Positions 62,470 through 64,000 of a stretch of 64,000 nt of DNA are shown piece by piece (position 1 is the first letter of the stretch; each line of letters starts with the position of its first letter). The notes under the pieces were generated by a model. It ran no database searches, was not told the origin of the DNA, and saw only the letters and a program-made list of their open reading frames with translations. Location of the stretch: NCBI GenBank assembly GCA_965237635.1, contig CBDEFX010000002.1, positions 248,001 through 312,000 of the forward strand. Reading direction: 5' to 3'. The position numbers and the translations under genes are program-made. Source of the DNA: CBDEFX01 sp965237635. GTDB taxonomy: Bacteria > Chloroflexota > Dehalococcoidia > Lucifugimonadales > CAUZJF01.

Positions 62470-63405
62470 TTAAGACAGCACGAGGGCTAAATTAAGAGAG
62501 TCTCCCACCCCTGCGCTAGGTTTCACCAAGCCCGATGGCAGCCCTGCTTCTTCAGCTGCTGCTCCCCTTTCTTCCTGGCCATGTTGGTACACCTCTGCTG
62601 GGGTCCGGTAGCCCAAAGCCTGGTGAGGCCTCTGCCGGTTGTAGAACTCCAGGTAGGCATTGATCCCAGTTCGGGCCTCGGCGACGGTCTGGTAAGCTTT
62701 CAGATACACCTCCTCGTACTTGATGCTCCGCCACAGCCGCTCCACGAAGATGTTGTCCAGGTACCTACCCTTACCATCCATGCTGACCTGGACCCTCTGC
62801 TCCTGCAACGTCTGGGTAAAGGCCTCACTGGTGAACTGACTCCCCTGGTCGGTGTTGAATATCTCCGGTCGTCCCTTACCCAGGGCTTCCTCCAACGCCG
62901 CCACGCAGAAGCTGGTGTCCATGGTGTTGGAGAGCTTCCAGGCCAGCACGTGCCGGCTGTGCCAGTCCATGATGGCCACCAGGTACAGGAAGCCCTTCGG
63001 CATGGGGATGTAGGTGATGTCCGCGGCCCAGACCTGGTCGACCCGATTAACCTCCACTCCCTTCAGCAGATAGGGAAAGATCCGGTGTCCCGGCGCTGGT
63101 TTGCTGGTGTTGGGACGCCGGTAGATGGCTTCCAGACCCATCAACCGCATCAGCCTTCGAACCCTTTTTCGGCTCACCAGATAGCCCTGTTGCAGCAGCC
63201 AGGCCTTCATCTTCCTGGAGCCGTAGAAGGGGGTCTTCAAATACTGACGGTCCATCAGGGCCATCAACTCCAGGTCTTCTGCCCTGGTCGGTACCGACCG
63301 GTAGTACACCGAGGCCCGGCTGACGTCCAGCAGGATACATTGACGCACCAAAGACAGCTGCTGGTGGTCTCGGTCTATCATGGCTCGCCGTATGCTGCGA
63401 CTCAT
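62470..63405 (-). CDS. IS3 transposase orfB
   Basis: 311 aa integrase-type catalytic protein. An N-terminal HTH_21-like region (SVYYRSVPTRAEDLELMALM) is followed by the rve core with Asp in VWAADITYIPMPKGFLY, Asp in IFNTDQGSQFTSEAF and Glu in NIFVERLWRSIKYEEVY. The C-terminus has FYNRQRPHQALGYRTPAEVY. The active form is probably an OrfAB fusion made by a -1 slip at T-TTT-TTG (plus 63423-63429). The stop is within 20 bp of the IS end. Confidence 0.94.
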   Translation of the reverse strand: MSRSIRRAMIDRDHQQLSLVRQCILLDVSRASVYYRSVPTRAEDLELMALMDRQYLKTPFYGSRKMKAWLLQQGYLVSRKRVRRLMRLMGLEAIYRRPNTSKPAPGHRIFPYLLKGVEVNRVDQVWAADITYIPMPKGFLYLVAIMDWHSRHVLAWKLSNTMDTSFCVAALEEALGKGRPEIFNTDQGSQFTSEAFTQTLQEQRVQVSMDGKGRYLDNIFVERLWRSIKYEEVYLKAYQTVAEARTGINAYLEFYNRQRPHQALGYRTPAEVYQHGQEERGAAAEEAGLPSGLVKPSAGVGDSLNLALVLS

Positions 63406-63701
63406 AGACCGGACCTTTCCGACAAAAAATCGCGTTCCACCTTCAGCTGGCCGATGTGCCGGTAGAGGTGGTTAATCTGAGCTTCCTTGGCTTTCTCCTG
63501 GGATTTCTGATTGGTGGCAAATAGCTCCGGGGCTCCTTCCGCCAGGGCCCTTTTCCAGGCGTGAATCTGACTGGGATGGACCTCAAATCGGCTGGCCAGT
63601 TGGGCGATGGTCTCTTCCCCCGCAAGGGCGGCCAAGGCCACCTTGGCCTTGAACGCCGGACTGTGCTTATTCCTCGTCTGCTTCATGTCCTGCTCCTCCA
63701 C
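63402..63701 (-). CDS. IS3 transposase orfA
   Basis: 99 aa, HTH protein identical to the copy at 142-441. Its stop overlaps the orfB start as ATGA (63402-63405). Confidence 0.92.
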   Translation of the reverse strand: MEEQDMKQTRNKHSPAFKAKVALAALAGEETIAQLASRFEVHPSQIHAWKRALAEGAPELFATNQKSQEKAKEAQINHLYRHIGQLKVERDFLSERSGL

Positions 63702-63875
63702 GTCGGTTAGTTGCCGGTTATTTTAGGAGCTGGACTCTCTCTTAGCCAGTTGTCTAGTTTTTGGGTACCACCTCAGAGTACTATCCTAAGAAGCACGTAT
63801 GCGTTGTACAATATGCATCGATACATTGTGTACGATCTCTGACTCTTGGCAGCTCGCCAAGAGAGAAAGCCGATC

Positions 63876-64000
63876 ATGCAGAGTGGGGCCGATGCTCTGT
63901 CCAGGGACGCGATCGAGGACCTGGTCAGAAGAGCGCAGGAGGGCGATACCGAATCCTTTGCGGGCTTATACGAGCATTTCTATGACAAGATCTTCCGCTA
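63876..64000 (+). CDS. ECF sigma factor, N-terminal part (cut by window edge)
   Basis: ATG 63876 (GAGAGAAAG upstream) begins MQSGADALSRDAIEDLVRRA and continues QEGDTESFAGLYEHFYDKIFR to the window end. This is the start of sigma-70 region 2 of an extracytoplasmic-function sigma factor (LVRRAQEGDxxAFxxLYExxYxxIxR). The subtype and any anti-sigma partner lie beyond the window. An imperfect palindrome GTACAAT/ATTGTGTAC (63806-63833) in the leader could be an autoregulatory site. Confidence 0.75.
   Translation, partial: MQSGADALSRDAIEDLVRRAQEGDTESFAGLYEHFYDKIFR

Larger units (their letters stand above)
62453..63775 (-). mobile_element. IS3-family insertion sequence, intact
   Basis: 1323 bp. The ends are TAAGGTGGACCCC on the left and TGAGGTGGTACCC (minus strand) on the right, flanked by a 3-bp duplication GAG (62450-62452, 63776-63778), normal for IS3. 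It carries orfA and orfB with a frameshift signal. Confidence 0.9.

Overview
The window is about 60% G+C, gene-dense bacterial chromosome. The gene styles (an EF-G-like paralogue, an F420-dependent NADP reductase (npdG), an AcuC-type deacetylase, Pro/Thr-linker lipoproteins, a two-gene TatBC operon) fit best with a Dehalococcoidia/SAR202-like Chloroflexota. That placement is an inference from gene content, not from a marker phylogeny. No rRNA, tRNA or CRISPR array was seen.

Insertion sequences make up roughly 19 kb (about 30%) of the window, from five families. They are six copies of one IS1380-type element (A 5969-7689, B 16902-18621, C 20263-21940, D 28551-30269, E 36106-37824, F 55840-57558), two identical IS630-type elements (3113-4319, 34557-35763), two IS66-type elements (intact 42727-44171; broken 15948-18639 with copy B inside), one IS1182-type element (1046-3027) and two IS3-type elements (left edge with a 364-bp internal tandem duplication; intact 62453-63775). 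Most ends could be fixed from inverted repeats and target-site duplications. Several IS sit inside genes whose reading frames can be rebuilt across the insertion: a secreted repeat protein hit by three different IS (880-4388), a small zinc-ribbon gene (20216-22138), a PPC-domain protein (27597-30372) and a small membrane protein (34542-36104).

Layout: 1-5600, IS pile-up plus a secreted propeller-like protein. 7690-14136, core genes on two divergent strands: hisS, prfA-prmC and a coiled-coil gene leftward; relA/spoT and rpsT rightward. 14434-15807, a frameshifted LigB-type dioxygenase and a lipoprotein. 18740-20059, lexA and a small HTH gene. 20216-23060, an IS-split zinc-ribbon gene coupled to a SIR2-like gene. 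23254-27440, tatA convergent with tatB-tatC, an rRNA uracil methyltransferase and lipA. 30453-34247, an ABC export pair of MacB type. 37897-39723, an OmpR-type regulator and a frameshifted sensor kinase. 39810-42726, a lipoprotein, a MetF-like reductase and a zinc-ribbon protein. 44562-48722, etfB, etfA and an EF-G paralogue. 48841-50939, a NatAB-type ABC pair. 51319-55839, npdG, a membrane-anchored metallopeptidase, acuC and a kelch lipoprotein with two amber codons. 57611-62321, a second ABC-2 exporter, thpR, a DUF3179 protein and a RimI-like acetyltransferase. 63876-64000, the start of an ECF sigma factor.

The most interesting observation is the DUF3179 gene at 60406-61530. One in-frame UGA replaces the first Cys of its CPLC motif, and a 7-bp stem with a G in the apical loop follows 20 nt downstream. 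This is the pattern expected of a bacterial selenoprotein. Also notable are near-identical promoter regions in front of two unrelated ABC exporter operons, and a consistent 5-bp CTNAG-like target for the IS1380 element.
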